Origin: Ehretia macrophylla
Lineage: Eukaryota > Streptophyta > Magnoliopsida > Boraginales > Ehretiaceae
Direction: 5' to 3'
Length of the DNA stretch: 64,000 nucleotides
Assembly (NCBI GenBank): GCA_037974665.1
Contig: CM075771.1
Location: 38,672,425 to 38,736,424 of the forward strand
The notes beneath the pieces are model-generated. The model was not told the DNA's origin, did no database searches, and saw only the letters and a program-made list of their open reading frames with translations. Shown here one piece after another: positions 48,372-60,297 of the stretch (the stretch's first letter is position 1; every line of letters starts with the position of its first letter). The position numbers were made by a program, and so were the translations under genes.

Positions 48372-48383
48372 GCTCTGATACCA
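48372..48383 (-). other. Primer-binding site of element 2 (initiator Met-tRNA)
   Basis: TGGTATCAGAGC on the - strand, 13 bp from the LTR edge at 48397. Confidence 0.9.
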
Positions 48384-48396
48384 TTCTATTCTAAGG

Positions 48397-51300
48397 TGTC
48401 ACGCCCCATCCCGGCCTATAAAGGTTAGACTAGGGTATGATCTAAACATTCAAGTCACGTCTCATACTTAACCGTTCATGAAGATTTAACACTTAACGTC
48501 TTGGCCTAAACTCCAAAATTTTTCGGTAAACCGACAGCATAACACCTGTAATTGGGCTCTTTGGTTTGATCTAATTCTCTAAACACCTCAATTATTCCAA
48601 TCATTAATCCAATTCTATTAAGGATTCCTATTTGTCACCAACTGATTTGCCTACTAGTTTATCTTCAAAGTCTCGTTTGGTTAATAAGCCTAACATGATA
48701 ACTATATCCCGTTTATTTGTCAATTTCCTATCATGCAAGTACCTATTATCCTTTAGTTTGCAAATAAGCACCTAAGTGAAATTAGATAGAATTAACTTAG
48801 TTGATTGTTCATCTAGTGGTTTGAATGCCTACGATAACTACTAATTAAGAAAACGAAAGCAAACAACCAAATAAAAGTTCATCCGGTTATAGATAGTACA
48901 ATCCCAGAATTAGACCCAAATTACAATGGGGTCATTTACATCAATAAACAACGAGCAACATAAAAGAAATAGTCTTCAAGTAGCATAGTTCACAAATAGC
49001 CATAATCACGCAAAGCACACAAGACAGGCAATCACTCTAAGGAATCATCGTTAGGCACATCGTCCTCGGGTACCTGTTCTTGATCTTCTTCACCTGAGAT
49101 GATAAAAGAGGGTGAGTCCTTATGAACTCAGCGAGGGGGAATGAGAAATAAGTTTTGAAACTCATTTTCTGGTTCAACTTATGAAAATCCTTTTGCAAGC
49201 ATGAATATAACAATAATACAAGTACAGGAACAGAAATACCAGTCTTTTCTCCCCGGGGTTCTCTAGGAACCAAGCGAGAGTACTTATACAGATAGTAAAA
49301 AGGATACAGTGAGCTTTTGCTCTCAGATCAGTTTCAGAATCAGAAGTTGCGGCCGACTTCAAATCATCCCCCAAACATGCCAGTTGGGTGTACTCCGGAT
49401 GTACCCCAAAATCCTACGACCCAACTCTCTGAGGAAGTCTAGCCCCCAAGCGAGAGAGGGAATGGGACCATGGTAGTCACGGGTGCACCGGCAAGCCCGA
49501 TGTCGCCCGGTGTGCGTGATCGCTACCATGCCAACAGGAAATGTTGCAACCTTGTATGCAATGCACATTCATGACAGGTAATATATCACAGTAGGAAGAC
49601 AACAAAGTAGGTTGCCTCCGAACAGTCATAAGATTGCACATTGACAGGTAAACAAGCAGGGCACGATAAGACAGGAAATTTCACTTGAAAGGCATATAGA
49701 GTTATATGAAAATTAAACAGGCAGCCATGTAACACATGTAAAACAGGCCATATAACTCATTAAGAAGCCCATGTGATCAAGTGTAAAGATTATTCAACAT
49801 GCAATGACATCAATCATGGGTTCGGGTGCAAGAAAAGCTTATTTGTCAACATGCAATGGTCAAAATCACATTTGAAGTTATAAGACATTTACGGGCAGCC
49901 CATTAAGCATAAAATTTCCACACAATTTCCAAATGATCAACACTTAGCAAGACTACCTAGTCATTAGGGTTTCCGTTTCATGCTTAACCGTGTGATTAAA
50001 AGCCTAAGTCAAAATCATTCTCAAGTCATGCATCATTCGATTCAAACATCCTCAAGTACTCAAAACAGTCCACACAACATCCCAACACCACAATTCCAAG
50101 AAATTAGTACCACAAGAGAGGTTACAACAATTTTCCAAGCATATAGCTAAGTGAAACGTTTACTGCAATAGGCTGTTTTCTCACAATCAATAGGATAATT
50201 AAACAAACTCTAAATCCAGTGAATAAGATTTCAAATTAAAGCTTAACAAGTAAACTAAAATCGGAAACAAACCTTGCATCAATTGGAGTTCGGGATCATT
50301 AGATATAGCCGAAACAGTGGAATAGCACAAAACTGTCCAGATTTGCACACTTTTCAGAAATTGTCGTTTTTGAGGTCCTTAGGGTCGGTTTTAGCCTTGG
50401 TCCATTTCTGACAAAGTTTTCCAGAACTGAAAATATAGAAGCACACCAAATTTCATGAATTTTTGACATCATTTACTAAGTCAAAGATGGTTCGTTCCAC
50501 AAGGTCAGTGCATCTGCCAAAACCTGCTTCATTTTTCCAGATTTCCAGATTTGGTCACATTTTAGAGATTTGCCATTTTGAGGATTTTAGAGTCAAAATT
50601 AGCTTCGGCCTATTTCTGGGACAAATGTTGAAAACTGTCCAAACTAGGGACCTACCAATTTTCATGAATTTTTAACATCATTTGCCTTGCTAAACTTACC
50701 TCGAACAGGCTGGTCAGAGAGCTGTCAACAATTTCGACTTCACCTAGCATCATTTTCAAGCCAAGATCTTGCCATGCATGGTTGTTTAAGCTTATGAACG
50801 GCCATATAGCTCAAGTACAGCAAATACACACATTTATGAGCATGCATGTGAATTTTTGAAGAGTTTTCAAAAAGTTTTAACCCTCACCTTAGCAATCAAC
50901 CAAAAGATGCTCAAAAACCTTGTTGAAGCTCAAATCTCTTCTTCTTCTTGCTTAGCCGAGATTCCAACTTGGTTTTCTCTATTTTTCCTAGCCTAGTGAT
51001 CAATCTCTTAGTACATTCATGAGGTTAGAACAAGAAGAAAAGAAATGGAAGCTTAAAACTCACCTAGGCCGAAAATGGTGACTCAAAATGCTTGCATGTG
51101 TGTTTCTTGCATCCTAGCTTGCTTGGGTGAGTTTCTTTACTTGTGGTTTGTCTTGATGCACCTTAGGATGATGAAGATGAGCTAATAGGTGGAGAGAACT
51201 CAGCCAAAACCTAAATGGAGAGAGAAGAATGAGAGGAGAGAGAGTTTGTGAGATAAAATGATTTGTGAAGCATGTTGAACGTGAGTTGAGTGTGTGTGTC

Positions 51301-52207
51301 GGCTATGAGCTTCACAATTCTGAATTTTGTGTCATCTTTAGCATAATTTGGAATTGTTTTAGTGTGTGAGTTGAGAGGGCCAAGATAGGGATGCTTGGTG
51401 TTAGCAAAAGGGACCTTGGTGTATGAAAAATGCATGACAATGTGTAAGGTGTTGTCTAGGCATGCATCAAATAAATAATTGTTCAAACTTTGGTCCTAAT
51501 ACCTTGTTATGGCCGGCCAAGAGCTTGCAATTGCTGAAATTTCAGATTCTATTTAATGCATTTTAGACTATAATAAGGGTGAAATTTGAGGTGCATTGGT
51601 TTTGGGTAAGAATAAAGAATGTTTAGGTGTTTGTATAGTTAAAATTGTTTATTGTTAGTGGAGTTTGTAGAGAATTTGAATTATGAATATAATATTGGTT
51701 AGTGTATTGTGTAGGATTATTTTAGTGTCTAGTGCTTTGTGTAGGATTCTTTCTTGATCAACGTGGTGGCACGGATTCCTAGGTCTAGGGCATGAATTAC
51801 GTGGTAGACACGAACTTCAAGACTAATGCACGTACTTTAAGACTAATGCACAGATTCCAATGCAAATGCACGCAACCCTAGATAAATGCACATAAACCAA
51901 TACAAGGCACTTAATTCAATGCAATGAACATAAATTGAGGTACGACTCTTAAACCTAGCTTAGGACACGCAATTCAAGGTCAGGGGACACGAAGCGAGGT
52001 AACGTACGAAATTCGAAGTCAGGGCACGTAAGTTGAGGATTAGGGCACATAATTCTAGGTCAAGACACGAATGACCAGGCATGCACGAAAATCCAAACAG
52101 GGCACGTAATCCAAGGTCGGTCATATAGTTCTAGGTCTAAGGCATGCAAATCAAGATCTCGCACGTAAATTAAGGTCATGGCACGTTATTCAAGGTCAGG
52201 CCACACA
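48397..52207 (-). repeat. LTR4, right LTR of element 2 (3,811 bp)
   Basis: Matches LTR3 at an offset of about 6,735. Starts TGTCACGCC and ends GCCACACA, one base off the GCCTCACA of the other LTRs. The CACG block is at about 51765-52195. Confidence 0.92.
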
Positions 52208-52212
52208 ATCCC
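52208..52212 (+). other. Right target-site duplication of element 2
   Basis: ATCCC, matching 41657-41661. Confidence 0.92.
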
Positions 52213-52295
52213 ATCAGAACTCTGAAGTTAAGCGTGCATGGGCGAGAGTAATACTAGGATGGGTGACCCCCTGGGAAGTCCTCGTGTTGCACCCC
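52208..52295 (+). pseudogene. 5S rRNA: 5S rRNA gene split by element 2, 3' part (nt 32-119)
   Basis: Continues the gene from ATCCC to the normal end. Differences C47T, T62A and G75A. It keeps all internal promoter regions but now has the LTR upstream in place of the -28 box and start. Confidence 0.95.
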
Positions 52296-52514
52296 TTTTC
52301 AATTTTTTTTGCCCTGGTTAGGGTTGCCAAGTTACTTTATCCACCAAATCTCTATTACCGAATCCCACGGAACATTGGGCAAGACAACTTCACTTCACGT
52401 AGAGGCCAGGCCTGCAAACCGAGGGCTTAGGGTTTGTGACCAGGTCTCCGTCGCTCCGGTGCTCATAACTTTTGATCCGTAAGGAGTTACGCAGTGCACA
52501 GCATACCGTTGGAA

Positions 52515-52564
52515 AGCTCTCTGAGAGCTCTACGATGGGGGCAGCGAGCTTGCTCGCTGTGCCC
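52515..52564 (+). repeat. Representative IGS palindrome and hairpin
   Basis: AGCTCTCTGAGAGCT (52515-52529) is a perfect palindrome around a central T. It is followed by AGCGAGC-TT-GCTCGCT (52543-52558), whose stem extends outward to GGGGGC and TGTGCCC with one bulge. Both are present, with scattered substitutions, in nearly every IGS of the window at the same place, about 210 bp after the gene end. Their function is unknown. They could form a cruciform or simply reflect the origin of the spacer. Confidence 0.75.
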
Positions 52565-52852
52565 ATTTTTGTAGCCCAAAATTGAACGTTTTCATCAGTT
52601 TCAGTCCACTTTTCTTCTTTTGCCCTGTTATTCCATCCCGGATCGTACGTCGTGAGCAGTTAAAAGGACGACAACCTGACTCGCTGTACATCAGAGGGCC
52701 CTACAACGTGTCGATATCACGTGTTGCGAGGATGTTGCGTTGTTGAAGCAGATGGGTTGTCGTTAAGCCCATTGGGCCTTTTGAATGGGCCATCTCTCTT
52801 GGCTGGCACTGTGAACCGTTAACACATATAGGAATTGGGCCCTCAACATGGT

Positions 52853-52971
52853 TGGTGCGATTATAGCAGCACTAATGCACCGGATCCCATCAGAACTCTG
52901 AAGTTAAGCGTGCTTGGGCAAGAGTAGTACTAGGATGGGTGACCCCCTAGGAAGTCCTCGTGTTGCACCCC
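52853..52971 (+). rRNA. 5S rRNA: 5S rRNA gene copy 47
   Basis: Differences G1T, C10T, C14G, C47T, G68A and G97A. The sequence just before the gene is also altered (CATGGTT for CATGACG), so initiation may be affected. Confidence 0.92.
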
Positions 52972-53529
52972 CTTTCCTATTTTTTTTGCCCTGGTTAGGG
53001 TTGGCAATATACTTTATCCACCAAATCTCTATTACCGAATCCCACGGAACATTGGGCAAGACAACTTCGCTTAACGTAGAGGCCGGGCCCACAAACCGAG
53101 GGCGTAGGGTTTGTGACCAGGTCTCCGTCGCTCCGGTGCCCATAACTTTTGATCCGTAAGGAGTTACACGGTGCACAGCATACCGTTGCAAAGCTCTCTG
53201 AGAGCTCTACGATAGGGGCAGCGAGCTTGCTCTCTGTGCCCCTTTTTGGAGCCCAAAATCGAATGATTTCATCACTTTCAGGCCACTTTAGTTCTTTTCC
53301 TACGTATTTCCGTCCCGGATCGTACGTTGTGATCTGTTAAAAAGACGACAACCTGACTCGCGGTACATAAGTGGGCCCTACAACGTGTCGATATCACTTC
53401 TTGCGAGGATGCTGCGTTTTTGAAGTGGATGGCTTGTCGTTAAGCCCATTGGGCCTTTTGAATGGGCCATCTCTCTAGGCTGGCACTGTGAACTGTTAAC
53501 ACATATTGGAATTGTGCCCTCAACATAAC

Positions 53530-53648
53530 GGGTGCGATCATACCAGCACTAATGCACCGGATCCCATCAGAACTCCAAAGTTAAGCGTTCTTGGGCGAGA
53601 GTAGTACTAGAATGAGTGACCGCCTGGGAAGTCCTCGTGTTGCACCCA
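53530..53648 (+). rRNA. 5S rRNA: 5S rRNA gene copy 48
   Basis: Differences G48A, G60T, G82A, G86A, C93G and C118A; three lie in box C. Confidence 0.92.
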
Positions 53649-54205
53649 CTTTTCAATTTTTTTTACCCTATTTGGGGTTGCCAAGATACTTTATCTACCA
53701 AATCTCTATTACCGAATCCACGGAACATTGGGCAAGACAACTTCGCTTCACGTAGAGGCCGGGATCGCAAACTGAAGGCATAGGGTTTGTGACCAAGTCT
53801 TTGTAACTCCGGTGCCCATAACTTATGATTCGTAAGGAGTTACGCAACGCACAGCATACCGTTGCAAAGATCCCTGAGAGCTCTACGACGGGGGCAGCGA
53901 GCACGCTCGCTGTGCCCATTTTTGGAGCCCAAAATTGAACGTTTTCATCAGTTTCGGTCCACTTTTCTTCTTTTGCTCTATTTTGCTGTCCCAGATCATA
54001 CGCCATGAGCTGTTAAAAGGACGACAACCTGACTTGCGGGACATCAGAGGGCCCTACAATGTGTCGATATCACGTCTTACGAGGATGCTGCATTGTTGAA
54101 GTGGATGGGTTGTCGTTAAGCCCATTGGGCCTTTTGAATGGGCCATCTCTCTAGGCTGGGACTGTGAATCGTTAACACATATAGGAATTGTGCCCTTAAC
54201 ATGAC

Positions 54206-54324
54206 GGGTGCGATCGTACTAGCACTAATGCACCGGATCCCATCAGAACTCCGAAGTTAAGCATTCCTAGGCGAGAGTAGTACTAGGATGGGTGACCCCC
54301 TGGGAAGTCCTCGTGTTGCACACC
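54206..54324 (+). rRNA. 5S rRNA: 5S rRNA gene copy 49
   Basis: Differences A11G, C15T, G58A, G60T, T62C, G64A and C117A. Box A is badly altered. Its IGS (GGCATGACAACTA) opens the first four-unit block. Confidence 0.91.
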
Positions 54325-54883
54325 CTTTACAATTTTTTTTTAGCCTTGGTTAGGGTTGCCAAGATACTTTATCCACCAAATCTCTATTACCGAATCCCAC
54401 GGAACATTGGGCATGACAACTATGCTTCACGTAGAGGCCGGGCCCGCAAACCGAGGACGTAGGGTTTGTAACCAGGTCTCCTTTGCACCAGTGCCCATAA
54501 CTTTTGATCCATAAGGAGTTACGCAGCGCACAGCATACCGTTGCAAAGCTCTCTGAGAGCTCTACGACGGGGGTAGCTAGCTTGCTCGCTTTGCCCTTTT
54601 TGGAGCCTAAAATCAAACATTTTCATCAGTTTCAATCCACTTTTCTTCTTTTGCTCTATTTTTCCTTCCCGGATCATACGTCGTGAGCTGTTAAAAGGAG
54701 GGCAACTTGACTCGCGGGACATCAAAGGGCCCTACAATGTGTCGATGTCACGTCTTGCGAGGATGCAACGTTGTTGAAGCAGATGGGTTGTCATTAAGCC
54801 CATTGGGCCATTTCAATAGGCCATCTCTCTAGGCTGGCACTATGAACCGTTAATACATATAGGAATTGTGCCCTCAACATGAT

Positions 54884-55002
54884 GGGTGCGATCATACCAG
54901 CACTAATGCACCGGATCCCATCAGAACTTCGAAGTTAAGCATGCTTGGGCGAGTGTAGAACTAGGATGGGTGACCCCCTGCGAAGTCCTCGTGTTACACC
55001 CC
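54884..55002 (+). rRNA. 5S rRNA: 5S rRNA gene copy 50
   Basis: Differences C46T, G58A, A71T, T76A, G98C and G113A. C46T, A71T and T76A are shared with copy 54, 2,707 bp downstream. Confidence 0.92.
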
Positions 55003-55560
55003 CTTTTCAATTTTTTTTTGCCCTGGTTAGGGTTGCCATGATACTTTATCCACCAAATCTCTATTACCAAATCCCACGGAACATTGGGCAAGACAACTTC
55101 ATTTCACATAGAGGCCGGGCCCGCAAACCTAGGGCATAGTGTTTGTGACCAGGTCTCCGTCCCTCCGGTGCCTATAACTTTTGATCCGTGAGGAGTTATG
55201 CAGCGTACAACATACCGTTGCAAAGCTCTCTGAGAGTTCTACGACGGGGGCAGCGAGCTTGCTCACTGTGCCCTTTTTGGAGCCCAAAATCGAATGTTTT
55301 CATCAGTTTCAGGCCACTTTTCTTCTTTTGCTCTATTTTTCCGTCCCGGATCGTACGTCGTGAGTTGTTAAAAGGATGACAACCGGACACACAGTACATA
55401 AGAGGGCCCTAAAATGTGTCGATATCACATCTTTCGACGACGCTGCGTTGTTGAAGCGGATCGGTTGTCGTTAAGCCCATTGGGCCTTTTGAATTGGCCA
55501 TCTCCCTTGGCTGGCACTGTGAACCGTTAACACATATAGGAATTGTGCCCTCAACATGAC

Positions 55561-55679
55561 GTGTGCGATCATACCAGCACTAATGCATCGGATCCCATCA
55601 AAACTCCGAAGTCAAGCATGCTTGGGCTAGAATAGTATTAGGATGGGTGACCCCCTGGGAAGTCCTCGTGTTGCACCCC
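55561..55679 (+). rRNA. 5S rRNA: 5S rRNA gene copy 51
   Basis: Differences G2T, C28T, G41A, T53C, G58A, G68T, G72A and C78T. G2T, G58A and C78T are shared with copy 55. Confidence 0.91.
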
Positions 55680-56238
55680 TTTTTCAATTTTTTTTGCCCT
55701 GGTTAGGTTTGCCAAGATACTTTATCCACCAAATCTCTATTACCGAAACCCACGGAACATTGGGCAAGACAACTTTACTTCACGTAGAGGCCGGTCCCGC
55801 AAACCGAGGGCGTAGGGTTTGTGACCAGGTCTCCGTCGCTCTGGTGCCCATAACTTTTGATCTGTAAGGAGTTACGCGGCGCACAGCATACCGTTACAAA
55901 GCTCTCTGAGAGCACTACGACGGGGGCAGCGAGCTGGCTGGCTGTGCCCCTTTTTGGAACCTAAAATCGAATGTTTTCATCAGTTTCAAGCCGCTTTTGT
56001 TCTTTTGCTCTGTTTTTCCGTCCCAGATCGCACGTCGTGAGCTGTTAAAACGACAACAACCTGACTCGCGGGACATTAGAGGGACCTACAACGTGTCGAT
56101 ATCACGTCTTGCGACGATGCTGCATTTTTTGAAGCGGATCGGTTGTCGTTAAGCCCATTGGGCCTTTTGAAACGGCCATCTCTCTATGCTGGCACTATGA
56201 ACCGTTAACACATATAGGAATTGTGCCCTCAATATGAC

Positions 56239-56357
56239 AGGTGCGATCAGACAAGCACTAATGCACCGTATCCCATCAGAACTCTGAAGTTAACCGTTCT
56301 TGGGCGAGAGTAGTACTAGGATGGGTGGCCCCTTGGGAAGTCCTCATGTTGCACCCC
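56239..56357 (+). rRNA. 5S rRNA: 5S rRNA gene copy 52
   Basis: Differences G1A, T12G, C15A, G31T, C47T, G56C, G60T, A90G, C95T and G108A. C15A, G31T, C47T, G56C, A90G and C95T are shared with copy 56. Confidence 0.9.
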
Positions 56358-56914
56358 CTTTTCAATTTTTTTTGCCCTGGTTAGGGTTGCCAAGATACTT
56401 TATCCATCAAATCTCTATTACTGAATCCCACGGAACATTGGGCAAGACAACTTCGCTTCACGTAGAGGTCGGGCCCGTAAACCGAGGGCGTAGGGTTTGT
56501 GACCAGGTCTCCGTCGCTCCAGTGCCCATAACTTTTGATCAGTAAGGAGTTACGCATCGCACAGCATACAGTTGCAAAGCTCTCTGAGAGCTCTACGACA
56601 GGGGTAGCGAGCTTGCTCGCTGTGCCCATTTTTGGAGCCCAAAATTGAACGTTTTCATCAATTTCAGGCAACTTTTGTTCTTTTGTTATGATTTTCCATC
56701 CCAGATCGTACGACGTGAGCTGTTAAAGGACGAGAACCTGACTCGCGGGACATCAGAGGGCCCTACTGCCTGTCGATATCACGTCTTGCCAGGTTGCTGC
56801 GTTGTTGAAGCGGATGGGTTGTCGTTAAGCCGATTGGGCCTTTTGAATGGGCCATCTCTCTAGGCTGGCTCTGTGAACCGTTAACACCTATAGGAATTGT
56901 GCCCTCAACATGAC

Positions 56915-57033
56915 GGGTGCGATCATACCAGCACTAATGCACCGGATCCTATCAGAACTCCGAAGTTGAGCGTGCTTGGGCGAGAGTAGTACTAGGATGG
57001 GTGACCCCCTGGGAAGTCCTCGTGTTGTACCCC
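56915..57033 (+). rRNA. 5S rRNA: 5S rRNA gene copy 53
   Basis: Differences C36T, A54G and C114T. A54G and C114T are shared with copy 57. Confidence 0.94.
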
Positions 57034-57590
57034 CTTTTCAATTTTTTTTGCCCTAGTTAGGGTTGCCAAGATACTTTATCCACCAAATCTCTATTACCGA
57101 ATCCCACGGAACATTGGGCATGACAACTACGCTTCACGTAGAGGCCGGGCCCGCAAACCATGGACGTAGGGTTTGTAACTAGGTCTCCTTCGCTCCAGTG
57201 TCCATAACTTTTGATCCATAAGGATTTACGCAGCCCACAGCATACCGTTGCAAAGCTCTCTGAGAGCTCTACAACGGGGGCAGCCATCTTGCTCGCTTTG
57301 CCCTTTTTGGAGCCTAAAATCGAACATTTTCATCAGTTTCAATCCACTTTTCTTCTTTTGCTCTATTTTTCCTTCCCGGATCATACATCGTGAGCTGTTA
57401 AAAGGAGGGCAACCTGACTTGCGGGAAATCAAAGGGCCCTACAATGTGTCGATGTCACGTCTTGCGAGGATGCTGCGTTGTTGAAGTGGATGGGTTGTCA
57501 TTAAGCCCATTGGGCCTTTTCAATGGGCCATCTCTCTAGGCTGGCACTATGAACAGTTAATACATATAAGAATTGTGCCTTCTAAATGAT

Positions 57591-57709
57591 AGGTGCGATC
57601 ATACCAGCACTAATGCACCGGATCCCATCAGAACTTCGAAGTTAAGCGTGCTTGGGCGAGTGTAGAACTAGGATGGGTGACCCCCTGGGAAGTCCTCATG
57701 TTGCACCCC
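57591..57709 (+). rRNA. 5S rRNA: 5S rRNA gene copy 54
   Basis: Differences G1A, C46T, A71T, T76A and G108A. Partner of copy 50. Confidence 0.93.
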
Positions 57710-58268
57710 CTTTTCAATTTTTTTTTTCCCTGGTTAGGGTTGCCATGATACTTTATCCACCAAATCTCTATTACCAAATCCCACGGAACATTGGGCAAGA
57801 CAACTTCGTTTCACGTAGAGGCCGGGCCCGCAAACCTAGGGCGTATGGTTTGTGACCAGGTCTCCGTCCCTCCGGTGCCCATAACTTTTGATCCGTAAGG
57901 CGTTATGCAGCGCACAACATACCGTTGCAAAGCTCACTGAGATTTCTACGACGGGGGCAGCGAGCTTGCTCACTGTGCCCTTTTTGGAGCCCAAAATCGA
58001 ATGTTTTCATCAGTTTCAGGCCACTTTTCTTCTTTTGCTCTATTTTTCCGTCCTGGATCGTACGTTGTGAGCTGTTAAAAGGACGACAACCTGACTCGCA
58101 GTACATAAGAGGGCCCTAAAATGTGTCAAAATCACGTCTTTCGACGACGCTGCGTTGTTGAAGCGGATCGGTTGTCGTTAAGCCCATTGGGCCTTTTTGA
58201 ATTGGCCATCTCCCTTGGCTGGCACTGTGAACCGTTAACAAATATAGGAATTGTTCCCTCAACATGAC

Positions 58269-58387
58269 GTGTGCGATCATACCAGAACTAATGCACCGGA
58301 TCCCATCAGAACTCCGAAGTTAAGCATGCTTGGGCGAGAGTAGTATTAGGATGGATGACCCCCTGGGAAGTCCTCGTGTTGCACCCC
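58269..58387 (+). rRNA. 5S rRNA: 5S rRNA gene copy 55
   Basis: Differences G2T, C18A, G58A, C78T and G87A. Partner of copy 51. Confidence 0.93.
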
Positions 58388-58945
58388 TTTTTCAATTTTT
58401 TTTGCCCTGGTTAGGGTTGCCAAGATACTTTATCCACAAAATCTCTATTACCGAATCCCACGAAACATTGGGCAAGACAACTTCGCTTCACGTAGAGGCT
58501 GGGCCCGTAAACCGATGGCGTACGGTTTGTGACCAGGTCTCCGTCGCTCTGGTGACCATAACTTTTGATCGGTAAGGAGTTACGCGGCGCACAGCATACC
58601 GTTGCAAAGCTCTCTGAGAGCACTACGACGGGAGCAGAGAGCTGGCTCGCTGTGCCCCTTTTTGGAACCCAAAATCGAATGTTTTCATTAGTTTCAAGCC
58701 GCTTTTGTTCTTTTGCTCTGTTTTTCCGTCCCGGATTGCACGTCGTGAGCTGTTAAAACGACAACAACCTGACTGGCGGGACATTAGAGGGCCCTACAAC
58801 GTGTCGATATCACGTCTTGCGACGATGCTGCATCTTAAAAGCGGATGGGTTGTCGTTAAGCCCATTGGACCTTTTGAAAAGACCATCTCTCTAGGCTGGC
58901 ACTATGAACCGTTAACACATATAGGAATTGTGCCCTCAATATGAC

Positions 58946-59064
58946 GGGTGCGATCATACAAGCACTAATGCACTGTATCCCATCAGAACTCTGAAGTTAA
59001 CCGTGCTTGGGCGAGAGTAGTACTAGGATGGGTGGCCCCTTGGGAAGTCCTCGTGTTGCACCCC
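58946..59064 (+). rRNA. 5S rRNA: 5S rRNA gene copy 56
   Basis: Differences C15A, C29T, G31T, C47T, G56C, A90G and C95T. Partner of copy 52. Confidence 0.92.
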
Positions 59065-59621
59065 CTTTTCAATTTTTTTTGCCCTGGTTAGGGTTGCCAA
59101 GATACTTTATCCACTAAATCTCTATTACTGAATCCCACGGAACATTGGGCAAGACAACTTCGCTTCACGTAGAGGCCGGGCCCATAAACCGAGGGCATAG
59201 GGTTTATGACCAGGTCTCCGTCGTTCCGGTGCCCATAACTTTTGATCCGTAAGGAGTTACGCAACGCACAGCATACCGTTGCAAAGCTCTCTGAGAGTTC
59301 TACGACAGGGGCAGCGAGCTTGCTCGCTGTGCCCATTTTTGGAGCCCAAAATTGAACGTTTTCATCAGTTTCAGGCCACTTTTCTTCTTTTGTTATGATT
59401 TTCCATCCCGGATCGTACGACGTGAGCTGTTAAAGGACGACAACCTGACTCGCGGGACATCAGAGGGCCCTACAACCTGTCGATATCACGTCTTGCGAGG
59501 ATGCTGCGTTGTTGAAGTGGATGGGTTGTCGTTAAGCCGATTGGGCCTTTTGAATGGGCCATCCCTCTAGGCTGGCACTGTGAACCGTTAACACCTATAG
59601 GAATTGTGCCCTCAACTTGAC

Positions 59622-59740
59622 GGGTGCGATCATACCAGCACTAATGCACCGGATCCCATCAGAACTCCGAAGTTGAGCGTGCTTGGGCGAGAGTAGTACT
59701 AGGATGGGTGACCCCTTGGGAAGTCCTCGTGTTGTACCCC
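59622..59740 (+). rRNA. 5S rRNA: 5S rRNA gene copy 57
   Basis: Differences A54G, C95T and C114T. Ends the second four-unit block; its IGS no longer matches that of copy 53. Confidence 0.94.
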
Positions 59741-60297
59741 CTTTTCAATTTTTTTTGCCCTAGTTAGGGTTGCCAAGATACTTTATCCACCAAATCCCTA
59801 TTACCGAATCCCACGGAAGATTGGGCACGACAACTTCGCTTCACGTAGAAGCCGGGCCTGCAAACCGATGGCATAGGGTTTGTGACCAGGCCTCTGTCGC
59901 TCCGGTGCCCATAACTTTTGATCCGTAAGAAGTTACGCAGCACACAGCATACCGTTGTAAAGCTCTCTGAGAGCTCTACGACGTGGGCAGCAAGCTTGCT
60001 CGCTATGCCCATTTTTGCAGCCCAAAATCAAACGTTTTCATTAGTTTCAGGCCACTTTCTTCTTTTGCTCTGTTTTTTTGTCCCAAATCGTACATCGTGA
60101 CTTGTTAAAAGGACGACAACCTGACTCGCGGGCCATCAGAGAGCCCTACAATGTGTCGATATCACGTCTTGCGAGGATGCTTCATTGTTGAAGCGGATGG
60201 GTTGTCGTTAAGCCTATTGGGCCTTTTGAATGGGCCATCTCTCTAGGCTGGGAGTTTGAACCATTAACATATATACGAATTGTGCCCTCAACATGAC

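Larger units (their letters stand above)
45470..48396 (-). mobile_element. Non-coding internal domain of element 2 (2,927 bp)
   Basis: Collinear with 10485-13332. It is AT-rich and stop-filled on both strands, and no protein domain is recognisable. It begins, in + order, with the polypurine-tract complement and the same NFGTKFF-stop trace on the - strand (about 45481-45504). It ends with the primer site and a 13-bp spacer. Small insertions against element 1 lie near 45627-45680 and 46730-46745. Confidence 0.85.
41662..52207 (-). mobile_element. LTR retrotransposon 2, LARD-like, complete with target-site duplication
   Basis: 10,546 bp on the - strand: LTR 41662-45469, internal 45470-48396, LTR 48397-52207, flanked by ATCCC on both sides. 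It is the same family as element 1 (shared LTR ends, primer site, polypurine tract, collinear interior) but a distinct subfamily with LTRs about 320 bp shorter. The two LTRs differ at roughly 28 of the first 908 positions by eye (about 3%), more than the LTR pair of element 1. No coding capacity is visible, so movement would need proteins from a related autonomous element. Confidence 0.93.
54330..59740 (+). repeat. Duplicated four-unit 5S block (about 2.7 kb x 2)
   Basis: Pairs 50/54, 51/55, 52/56 and 53/57 share private changes, at offsets of 2,707-2,708 bp. The IGS after copy 49 matches the IGS after copy 53. Both this block and the three-unit block begin and end close to the gene-IGS border. 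Confidence 0.9.
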
